Below are positions 1 through 5,515 of a DNA stretch of 5,515 nt, piece after piece (position 1 is the stretch's first letter; every line of letters begins with the position of its first letter). The DNA lies in the NCBI GenBank assembly GCA_945863785.1, contig CAMBAQ010000132.1:1-5515 (forward strand). Direction: 5' to 3'. The notes under the pieces were generated by a model. That model did not search any database. It had not been told where the DNA came from and saw nothing but the letters and a program-made list of their open reading frames with translations. Source of the DNA: Chthoniobacter flavus (GTDB lineage Bacteria; Verrucomicrobiota; Verrucomicrobiia; Chthoniobacterales; Terrimicrobiaceae). The position numbers and the translations under genes were made by a program.

Positions 1-632
1 ACAGCGTTGCCCTCGAAAGTGCGATCCGCATTGGCGACTACAAGCTCGTGCGAAATTACGACTACATCCGCAACCCCAGCAGTCCGCCGTTGGAGCTCTA
101 CCGGCTCTACAATTCAGAAAGAGGAAAACCTCAAAGGGTAGATATCGAGGAGGCCAAAAATCTCGTAGCCGAGATGAGTGACCGTGCGGTCGCCATGAAT
201 AACCGCTTGGCCGAAATCCTTGCAGAAATGGGCGCGAGTTTCCCTTACCACAACCCCCACTTCAAGCATGAGCTACCCAACAAAGAAAATGTGCCCACCA
301 TTCTCTCGCAGGAACTAAAGGAACAGACCGTACAGATTATCTACCAAGATAATGGTGCCAAGGTGACGAATGCGCATTTGCTCTTCACCACGAATGGCGG
401 AGAGCCCTTCGAAGAGTGGTTTCGCATCCCGGCCAGCATCATGCCGGATAACAAAGTGGTCGCAGAGTTGCCGACGGGAACGACGCACTATGTGATCGAC
501 CTCATTGATCAAAATAATTTCCTCGTGAGCTACCCGGACCTCCCGGATTCGGAGACCATCGATAAAGACAAAGTCAAATACTCGAAGTTCGCCTTGGCAG
601 TTTCCACTCCGACAAAAAACAAAAAAGAGTGA
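1..632 (+). CDS. Sulfatase, C-terminal part (5' end outside window)
   Basis: The reading frame is open from base 3 with no stop back to the left edge, so this is the last 209 residues of a longer protein; the GTG at 48 is an internal Val codon, not a start. The first residues (SAIRIGDYKLVRNYDY, then LELYRLYN) match the usual end of S1-type sulfatases, where a strand carrying 'GDYKLV' is followed by 'ELYNL'. An aminoacyl helix region (NNRLAEILAEMGASFPYHNP) then closes the sulfatase fold at about residue 85 of the fragment. The catalytic half, with the formylglycine site, is off the window, so substrate cannot be judged. About 110 further residues follow, rich in beta-strand-like alternation (TVQIIYQDNGAKVTNAHLLF), which I read as an added Ig-like or beta-sandwich domain. 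The stop TGA overlaps the next start. Sulfatase identity is fairly sure; the extra domain is inference. Confidence 0.85.
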   Translation, partial: SVALESAIRIGDYKLVRNYDYIRNPSSPPLELYRLYNSERGKPQRVDIEEAKNLVAEMSDRAVAMNNRLAEILAEMGASFPYHNPHFKHELPNKENVPTILSQELKEQTVQIIYQDNGAKVTNAHLLFTTNGGEPFEEWFRIPASIMPDNKVVAELPTGTTHYVIDLIDQNNFLVSYPDLPDSETIDKDKVKYSKFALAVSTPTKNKKE

Positions 633-634
633 TG
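629..634 (+). other. Stop-start overlap coupling the two sulfatase genes
   Basis: The upstream TGA (630-632) shares its last base with the ATG of the next gene (632-634). The preceding A-rich stretch ending in GAG (621-629) is the only ribosome-binding-like sequence. Such overlaps usually mean translational coupling, which fits joint production of the two sulfatases. The alternative GTG start at 629 cannot be excluded and would change the protein by one residue. Confidence 0.7.
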
Positions 635-2203
635 AAATACCAACTTCTCCTCCCCGCCATCTTGGCGTTGCAATGCCTCTCCGCCTTATCAGCGGCTGAT
701 GCCGCGCCTGCAAGCCCAGTTCCAGAAAAGCCCAATATCATTTTTATCCTGACGGACGATCAAGGCTACGGCGACTTGTCTGCGCACGGGCATCCGCTTT
801 TAAAAACGCCGAACTTCGACCGCATGCACAACGAGGGCGTTAGGTTTGATAATTTCTACGTGAGTCCCTCCTGCTCGCCAACGCGTGCGGCATTGCTGAC
901 CGGTATGCATGAATTTCGCAGTGGGGTCACGCACACAAGAGAGCCGAGAATGCGGCTTCACAAAGATGCCGTCACTCTACCCGAGTTGCTTAAAAAGTCC
1001 GGCTATCGAACTGCCCTCATTGGAAAGTGGCATCTCGGGGGGAATACGGAAGAAGGATACAGGGCCAGTGATCGGGGCTTCGATCTCTATTCGAACGTGT
1101 ATAGCGACTTGTTCGATGGGCTCGTTCACCACAACGAGAAGTTGGTCAAAAAAATCCCAGGCAAATTTCGTGAGGATATCTATTTTGATGAAGCGATGAG
1201 GTATATCGAGGAGTGCGGCGACAAGCCCTACTTCTGCGAAATCGCAACCATCTCGCCGCATACACCATTGGGAGCCCCTGAGAAGTTCATCGCGCCTTTT
1301 CGAGGGAAAGTTTCGGACGAGGAGGCCACCTATTTAGGCATGGTGGCGAATCTGGATTACAACATCGGTCGGTTGCTGGATTTTTTGGCTGAGCGGAAGC
1401 TCGATAAAAATACGATTGTTGTTCTCATGAACGACAATGGGCAGACCTGCGGTCTCGATGTTTACAACGCGGGGATGCGAGGGTGCAAAACCACGGCATG
1501 GCAAGGCGGGTCGCGTGCCTTTTCATTTTGGCGGTGGCCCGAAAAATGGACGCCCCACAAGGTCGATAACCTCACGGCGCATCTGGATTTCCTGCCGACC
1601 ATCTGCGAACTCACCGGCACCGAAATTCCCAAATCAATACAGGATCAACTTCAAGGGTTCAGTCTTGTTCCACTTCTGAATGCAAAGGATCCCATCGCTT
1701 GGCATGATGATCGCATGGTGTTCATTCATACCGGACGCTGGCCAAGTGGCATGGCTGCGGCCCATAAATACGCGAAGGCCTCAGTTCTGCAGGACCATTT
1801 TATTTTAGTCCGGAATCGCGCCTGCGATGCCCCGACTTGCTCCGCCGAGATTTTAGGTGAGTGTGACACGCTGCGGAATGTCGAGAAGGGCGAAAAAATG
1901 GCGATCTACACAAAAGAAAATGCGCAATTCCATTGGGGCATCACCCCGCCCGGCCGGTGGGCGCTTTATGATTTAAAAAACGATATCGCCTGTCAGAACG
2001 ATATCGCGGAGCAAAATCCGGAACGGCTCAAAGCCATGTCCGTCGCCTACGAGAAATGGTGGGACGAACTCTATCCCGGCATGATCGAAAGGGGCGGAGA
2101 CGCAGAGTTGAGCGATATGATCAAAAAACGCGCTGAGGAGGCTGCGAATAAATCGGGTGCGTCGGGGGAATCAAACCCCGCTAAAGAGAAATCTGGAAAA
2201 TAA
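632..2203 (+). CDS. Secreted sulfatase (S1 formylglycine family, arylsulfatase-like)
   Basis: Predicted to hydrolyse sulfate esters, most likely on a polysaccharide, outside the cytoplasm. Numbered from ATG 632 (523 aa): a Sec signal peptide covers about residues 1-25 (hydrophobic LLLPAILALQCLSALSA, likely cut near ADA-AP). Metal-binding LTDDQGYGD has Asp42 and Asp43. The sulfatase signature CSPTRAALLTG has Cys81, the residue converted to formylglycine, and Arg85. GKWHLGG has Lys132 and His134, SPHTPL has His210, MNDNG has Asp268 and Asn269, and Lys286 lies in RGCKTTAWQGGSR. The full active-site set is therefore present. The C-terminal subdomain contains GRWALYDLKND, and the protein ends in a charged, low-complexity tail. 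Length is normal for the family. A GTG at 629 would add one Met and give a 4-base overlap; ATG 632 is preferred. Cysteine-motif maturation needs FGE or anSME encoded elsewhere. Exact substrate is not readable; there are other Cys residues beyond the catalytic one (398, 403, 411). Confidence 0.95.
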   Translation: MKYQLLLPAILALQCLSALSAADAAPASPVPEKPNIIFILTDDQGYGDLSAHGHPLLKTPNFDRMHNEGVRFDNFYVSPSCSPTRAALLTGMHEFRSGVTHTREPRMRLHKDAVTLPELLKKSGYRTALIGKWHLGGNTEEGYRASDRGFDLYSNVYSDLFDGLVHHNEKLVKKIPGKFREDIYFDEAMRYIEECGDKPYFCEIATISPHTPLGAPEKFIAPFRGKVSDEEATYLGMVANLDYNIGRLLDFLAERKLDKNTIVVLMNDNGQTCGLDVYNAGMRGCKTTAWQGGSRAFSFWRWPEKWTPHKVDNLTAHLDFLPTICELTGTEIPKSIQDQLQGFSLVPLLNAKDPIAWHDDRMVFIHTGRWPSGMAAAHKYAKASVLQDHFILVRNRACDAPTCSAEILGECDTLRNVEKGEKMAIYTKENAQFHWGITPPGRWALYDLKNDIACQNDIAEQNPERLKAMSVAYEKWWDELYPGMIERGGDAELSDMIKKRAEEAANKSGASGESNPAKEKSGK

Positions 2204-2207
2204 GGGA
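2202..2207 (+). promoter_or_regulatory. Weak Shine-Dalgarno-like site (AAGGGA)
   Basis: AAGGGA overlaps the TAA of the sulfatase and ends 10 bases before ATG 2218. It is a partial match to the anti-Shine-Dalgarno sequence at an acceptable, slightly long spacing, and it supports ATG 2218 over the later in-frame TTG at 2254. Confidence 0.4.
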
Positions 2208-2217
2208 ATTGGCCTGA

Positions 2218-3873
2218 ATGGAATATAAAAGGCTTTTGGCCTCATCTCATCAATTGCTTCCGTTGGTTCGTCGGTGCCTGCATCGTCGCGCAGGGAGTGT
2301 GCTCGCGGTCGTGCTGGCAGCACTTGCTCTTTCGGCCTGCAAAAAATCGTCTGGTGATAAAAAGGAGAGACCCGAATACCGGGAAAGCTCGGTTTTGGAT
2401 TTGTTCCCAGATTCGGGGCTTCCGCCATCCTGGGAAGAGACGACGTGTACCTTCACCTACAAGCCATCGGGATCGGAATGGAATCCGGGAGTGGATGAGA
2501 AGCAGGTTTTTCTTGCCAGTATTGAGAGTGGGAACTGGCGACTCGGTGTGGGCAAGGGCGGTCAGATTTACTCGCTCCGTGGTCCGTATGGCGAATCTGT
2601 GCCTCCCCAGCGACAGGCATCCCCATGGAATGATGAGGTCTGGCAAACCGTGGCGACCAGCGAGGCCTTGGCCGGCCCGATTCAAGAATACCAACTGAAC
2701 AACCCGATGAACTGGGCCGATGTCTATCCCATGTTGTACTTCGCGCATCAGTCGGGCATCTACGTGGAGGGCGAGGGGGTGGATGGTGGTCGCGCTCCAG
2801 CCCCATTTTACTCCCCATGTCTGCGTCAGCGCTGGAATCCAGATACGAAAACGCTCGAGCTCGTGAACTGGATGCAGCAAGCCCGCTCGCCCTGCGTCTG
2901 GAAATCGAATCTCCTCATCTACACGGCCTACAGGGATGCGGGCAGTGGAGTCATTGAAGCCAACCAAGTGCTCCATAATTTTGGCGATATCGATGTGGAC
3001 TACCTCAGTACGCCTTGGGGCGGTGTCCGTAAATCCAGCCTCCCTCGCACGATCGTCTCCAAAGATGATGGAACTTGGGAGGAACAGAAAGGAGCTTGGG
3101 GATGGCACGAGAATCCCAACCGACTTTTACCTTCCAGCGGAGGCTGGGTGGCGTGGGTGCGCGATATTGGAAAAGGTGACTCTCCGGCTTTAGCTAAGAT
3201 TTTTGGTCCGCACGAGGTCGGCTATTTTGAAAAACCCAAAGGCCCTTCGATTCCTGGTCGCATTGAAGGCGAGCGGAAAATCTTGTGGGGAACGGCAGGC
3301 GAGGGCAAGGAGCGTGACTACGAAGTCTCGGAGCAAGTTACCAAGATCACTCTTCGGCCGGGGGACTCCGTGTCGCTGCGCTGGTATCTCGTGACAGGAA
3401 CATTCGACCAAGTTCGTGAAGAGACCCGGAAGCTATCAGGTATCGCGGGCATCAGGCAGATCGAATTTGAGAACGATGCAGTCCAGCCCGTCTGGATTAA
3501 AAAAGGCGTTATCAATACGACTGGCGAGGGGAAACGCTGGGGCGCATTCGCGGCTTTTCCAGCAAAAGGGACTGTGCCTGTCTTTCTATTGAAGGATCGA
3601 AAGACGGGAAGGCAACTCATCACGGCTGACATCTATGCGCTCGCTCCCACCGAGCCTTTCAAAAATGTTTTCCCGGCAGACCACAAGTTGCACGCCCTCT
3701 ATGAAAATCGTGTTTCCTACAAACAATTTGATCCTCAGATCGGCTACGAGAATCTTCTTGGATTTGCCTTTAAAGAGGCGCCAAAAAACTACAAGACCGT
3801 GCCGATCACGCCACCAAAAGGGGTCGATCTCCATGAATCGGCCCGCAATTTGAAAATGATTCCCATTCAATAA
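2218..3873 (+). CDS. Lipoprotein of unknown family in a sulfatase/glycosidase cluster
   Basis: I do not recognise this 551-residue protein. It starts with a long, Arg-rich n-region and a hydrophobic stretch (VLAVVLAALA) followed by lipobox LSAC, so Cys41 is the likely lipidated residue after signal peptidase II cleavage. The residues behind it (KKSSGDKK) contain no Asp at +2, which in classical Gram-negative rules favours the outer membrane. A short charged linker (45-60) leads into a roughly 490-residue domain rich in Trp, Tyr, Gly and Pro with beta-strand-like alternation: GNWRLGVGKGGQIYSLRGPYG (106-125), SPWNDEVWQ (135-143), then DVDYLSTPWGGVRKS (259-273), and RPGDSVSLRWYLVTG (380-394). 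The strand-rich look and GGQIYSLR recall galactose-mutarotase-like beta-supersandwich folds seen in polysaccharide lyases and hydrolases, but that is weak. It sits 14 bases after the sulfatase and 29 before the glycosidase, so glycan binding or cleavage is a reasonable guess. A start at TTG 2254 would also leave a usable signal peptide. Confidence 0.85.
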   Translation: MEYKRLLASSHQLLPLVRRCLHRRAGSVLAVVLAALALSACKKSSGDKKERPEYRESSVLDLFPDSGLPPSWEETTCTFTYKPSGSEWNPGVDEKQVFLASIESGNWRLGVGKGGQIYSLRGPYGESVPPQRQASPWNDEVWQTVATSEALAGPIQEYQLNNPMNWADVYPMLYFAHQSGIYVEGEGVDGGRAPAPFYSPCLRQRWNPDTKTLELVNWMQQARSPCVWKSNLLIYTAYRDAGSGVIEANQVLHNFGDIDVDYLSTPWGGVRKSSLPRTIVSKDDGTWEEQKGAWGWHENPNRLLPSSGGWVAWVRDIGKGDSPALAKIFGPHEVGYFEKPKGPSIPGRIEGERKILWGTAGEGKERDYEVSEQVTKITLRPGDSVSLRWYLVTGTFDQVREETRKLSGIAGIRQIEFENDAVQPVWIKKGVINTTGEGKRWGAFAAFPAKGTVPVFLLKDRKTGRQLITADIYALAPTEPFKNVFPADHKLHALYENRVSYKQFDPQIGYENLLGFAFKEAPKNYKTVPITPPKGVDLHESARNLKMIPIQ

Positions 3874-3902
3874 TTCCTTTGCCAGAAACCCCAGAAATAA
3901 AA

Positions 3903-5255
3903 ATGCCAAAGCAAAACCACACCGATCTCACTTCACCCTTTTGGAGGAACACTTGCCTCTGGGTGGCCGTTGCCTTTTTGACTAGCTGTGCACCGACCGA
4001 GGTGCCTCCGACGGGCTATCCGGCCGTATCGATTCCCACGAGCAAAAAGAAAGTGCTCCATAAATATGATTGGACGACCGACCACATACAAGTGGGCGTA
4101 CGCTGGCAACCCTTTGCCATCACCGGGAATGACGCCTACGATGCGACTCGGCCAGTCATCGCTAAGGACAGTAGCTACGCGCAGTTCTGGGTCTCGTGGG
4201 CCCAAGCCGAGCCAGACATCAAAAATACCGACTACAAAAATCACATGTCGGATTATTTGAAGGCCATCGATGATGCTGTGGATGCCTGTGCCGCCCAAGG
4301 AGTGAAGACAGAGCTCGTCTTTTGGCATTGTCCGGCTTGGGCTTCCGTGAGCGGAAAGGCGGGCCCATGGAAGCCAAAGACGGACGAATACAGCGCGTTC
4401 GTGACTCGTATCGCTAAGCATTTCAAAGGACGGGTGGAATCCTACCAACTCTTCCACGAGGCCAACATGCGAAGCATGTTGGAGGACGGAGATATCGATT
4501 TTCTGATTTCCGAAATCTTCATCAAGGGAGCGAAGGCGGTTCGCCGTGTTTATGAAGCAGCGCCCGCGAGGTCCGTTCTCGTTTCTCCTTCCGGCGCCTC
4601 GCCGTGCGATGCCTGCCCGACACTCGTCGGCCTAGAAGGCAAAGGCGCCGTGGCGGCGCGCGATTACTTTCGAAGATTGGCCTCGAATAAAGAACTCATG
4701 AGCTTGGTTGATAACCTCAACATCAATGTCTCCGATCATTTTAACGGCTACGGAATGATGGATGGCGGGATTATCTCTTCCGTCTGGGATAGCTATGATG
4801 TCGTCCGAAAGACGTTGGATGATCATGGCCATCGCGATAAAAAAATCCTCTCCTCCGAGTCTTGGATCGTATGGGACGGTTCCGTCAATGCCGTGGATGT
4901 GAATGGCGATGGGGTCAAAAATGAAAAAGATGCCTACGACAAGACGGTCACGATTTTAGGAAAATGCCTCGAGCGCGGGCTCAACACCATCAACCTCCCG
5001 TGGTCGGATAACGAAAGTTCCTGGTCCATGGGTCTCACCAAGCGGCGCGATTACAACGGCAGGATCAAGCACCTCGCTCGTAGAAAAGTGATCCCCGCAG
5101 AGGACCAAGGTCCGGATATTGTGACCACCAAGATGGGACTCAAGGGAACGGATTGCGATTTCAAGATCCAGAGGGCTGACCAATCGTTTAAAATCAAGGA
5201 CTACATCAATCCGCCCGACCCCAACCACCTGCATTATTATGTCTGGCGTTGGTAG
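3903..5255 (+). CDS. Lipoprotein glycoside hydrolase, clan GH-A-like TIM barrel, ending at an in-frame TAG
   Basis: Likely an outer-membrane or periplasm-facing glycosidase acting on the same glycan as the sulfatases. Numbered from ATG 3903 (450 aa to the TAG): n-region with Lys/Arg, hydrophobic LWVAVAF, lipobox LTSC, lipidated Cys29. The barrel shows strand-end motifs in the usual GH-A order: WVSWAQAEP (96-104), FWHCPAW (140-146), YQLFHEAN with probable acid/base Glu186, VSDHFNGYG (276-284), KILSSESW with probable nucleophile Glu319, and INLPWSDNESSW (363-374). The pattern is nearest to GH39-type enzymes by eye, but no family is assigned. Residue 185, before Glu186, is His where most GH-A enzymes have Asn. 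An EF-hand-like loop DVNGDGVKNEKD (332-343) follows the nucleophile. A TTG at 3879 is an alternative start, adding 8 residues; neither has a clear ribosome site. The reading frame stays open beyond the TAG, so the gene is probably longer than this product. Confidence 0.85.
   Translation: MPKQNHTDLTSPFWRNTCLWVAVAFLTSCAPTEVPPTGYPAVSIPTSKKKVLHKYDWTTDHIQVGVRWQPFAITGNDAYDATRPVIAKDSSYAQFWVSWAQAEPDIKNTDYKNHMSDYLKAIDDAVDACAAQGVKTELVFWHCPAWASVSGKAGPWKPKTDEYSAFVTRIAKHFKGRVESYQLFHEANMRSMLEDGDIDFLISEIFIKGAKAVRRVYEAAPARSVLVSPSGASPCDACPTLVGLEGKGAVAARDYFRRLASNKELMSLVDNLNINVSDHFNGYGMMDGGIISSVWDSYDVVRKTLDDHGHRDKKILSSESWIVWDGSVNAVDVNGDGVKNEKDAYDKTVTILGKCLERGLNTINLPWSDNESSWSMGLTKRRDYNGRIKHLARRKVIPAEDQGPDIVTTKMGLKGTDCDFKIQRADQSFKIKDYINPPDPNHLHYYVWRW
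4462..4482 (+). repeat. Perfect 9-bp inverted repeat with 3-base loop inside the glycosidase gene
   Basis: CCAACATGC and GCATGTTGG are exact reverse complements separated by GAA. The repeat begins two bases after the codon of the predicted acid/base Glu (4458-4460) and would form a compact mRNA hairpin. It lies in coding sequence (residues A-N-M-R-S-M-L), so it could be chance or codon-driven; no function is claimed. Confidence 0.8.
4896..4931 (+). other. EF-hand/dockerin-like calcium loop encoded within the glycosidase
   Basis: The 12 codons give DVNGDGVKNEKD, with Asp, Asn, Asp, Asn and Asp at loop positions 1, 3, 5, 9 and 12 and Gly at 6. This is the arrangement of EF-hand and dockerin calcium loops. 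Only one copy is present and it lies inside the catalytic domain, 13 residues after the predicted nucleophile, so it is more likely a structural Ca site than a dockerin module. Confidence 0.65.
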
Positions 5256-5515
5256 GCACAGATCGCGGGCGGCACGGACGAGGTTATCCGCCATGCTATT
5301 GCTGGCGAGGAGGGCAACGATATCGCTGTTGCCGGGCCAGGTTGGACTGGCAGCGAGCAATACAAGATCTCCTCCTACAACCGCACCAAGAAAACATTCA
5401 CTGTGCTTGTTTACTCAGGAGGTGCCAATGGCAAGTCTTGGACCCATGTGACCATCCCCTCCACAATCCAGAACGGAAAATATTATAATAATGAATTTTC
5501 CAAAGTGGACTTCCG
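5256..5515 (+). pseudogene. In-frame continuation of the glycosidase beyond TAG, likely beta-sandwich C-terminal domain (runs off window)
   Basis: After the TAG at 5253-5255 the same reading frame has no stop for 86 codons to the window edge. It translates into coherent, protein-like sequence (AQIAGGTDEVIRHAIAGEEG, WTGSEQYKISSYNRTKKTFT, VLVYSGGANGKSWTHV). This looks like an ancillary beta-sandwich or linker-plus-strand region of the kind that follows GH-A barrels. No ATG, GTG or TTG lies in this frame before codon 56 of the segment, so it is not an independent gene with its own start. The segment directly before the TAG (DPNHLHYYVWRW) also reads as ordinary coding sequence, so both sides appear to be one protein. 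Possible causes are a recent nonsense mutation, a base-call error (TGG, TAC, TAT or CAG to TAG needs one change) or readthrough. The other ORFs here are shorter and lack such sense. Confidence 0.65.

Noticed and set aside
632..700. Lipobox in the second sulfatase around LALQC
   Set aside because: Gln directly before the Cys is not accepted by signal peptidase II, and a signal peptidase I site (ADA-AP) follows, so an ordinary Sec signal is preferred.
315..713. Minus-strand 132-codon open frame across the junction of the two sulfatase genes
   Set aside because: It crosses two well-supported coding regions and gives low-sense Arg-rich sequence. No promoter or ribosome site is evident.
2242..3108. 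Long 288-codon open frame on the minus strand opposite the unknown lipoprotein
   Set aside because: It lies wholly within a better-supported plus-strand gene, its translation is Arg/Pro/His-rich without domain motifs, and it has no matching context or ribosome site. It looks like an antisense shadow.
3874..3902. Terminator or promoter between the unknown lipoprotein and the glycosidase
   Set aside because: The 29 bases contain no inverted repeat with a T-run and no convincing -35/-10 pair, so co-transcription is the simpler reading.
5268..5292. Possible stem (GGCGG with CCGCC) just after the TAG, as a recoding element
   Set aside because: Only five base pairs around a 15-base loop, well within chance for GC-containing coding sequence. 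It does not support pyrrolysine-type or selenocysteine-type recoding (selenocysteine uses TGA anyway).
5239..5488. Two overlapping plus-strand open frames downstream of the glycosidase stop
   Set aside because: They are out of frame with the protein-like continuation, contain Arg/Cys-rich, non-domain sequence, and overlap each other. The in-frame continuation explains the DNA better.

Overview
The window shows four same-strand, tightly packed genes from what looks like a sulfated-polysaccharide degradation locus. In order they are the 3' end of a sulfatase, a complete secreted sulfatase with the formylglycine motif C-S-P-T-R, a lipoprotein of no family I recognise, and a lipoprotein glycoside hydrolase that looks like clan GH-A. 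No gene on the minus strand is convincing. No RNA gene, transposon, CRISPR array or terminator hairpin is visible.

The organism is probably a Gram-negative, polysaccharide-degrading member of the Planctomycetota-Verrucomicrobiota-Lentisphaerota group, perhaps marine. This is an inference from three things: several sulfatases side by side with a glycoside hydrolase, export by Sec signals or lipoboxes, and the absence of SusC/SusD genes inside the window. Moderate GC, Asn/Lys-rich proteins and weak Shine-Dalgarno sites fit but do not decide it.

Layout: 1-632 is the C-terminal part of a sulfatase plus an appended domain, entering from the left edge. 632-2203 is the second sulfatase, whose start codon overlaps the previous stop (TGATG). 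2218-3873 is the unknown lipoprotein. 3903-5255 is the glycoside hydrolase up to a TAG codon. 5256-5515 contains no new start near its beginning, but it continues the hydrolase reading frame with no stop for 86 codons, to the window edge, and translates into plausible protein. All junctions are short (1-base overlap, 14 bases, 29 bases), so a single polycistronic mRNA is likely. The promoter and the terminator must lie outside the window.

Inferred joint function: the two sulfatases remove sulfate esters from an algal or host-type glycan outside the cytoplasm. The surface or periplasmic lipoprotein glycosidase cleaves the desulfated chain. The unknown lipoprotein, conserved in position between them in this window, is a candidate binding protein or new carbohydrate-active enzyme. 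The observation most worth following is the in-frame TAG in the glycosidase gene: a nonsense mutation, a base-call error or readthrough.
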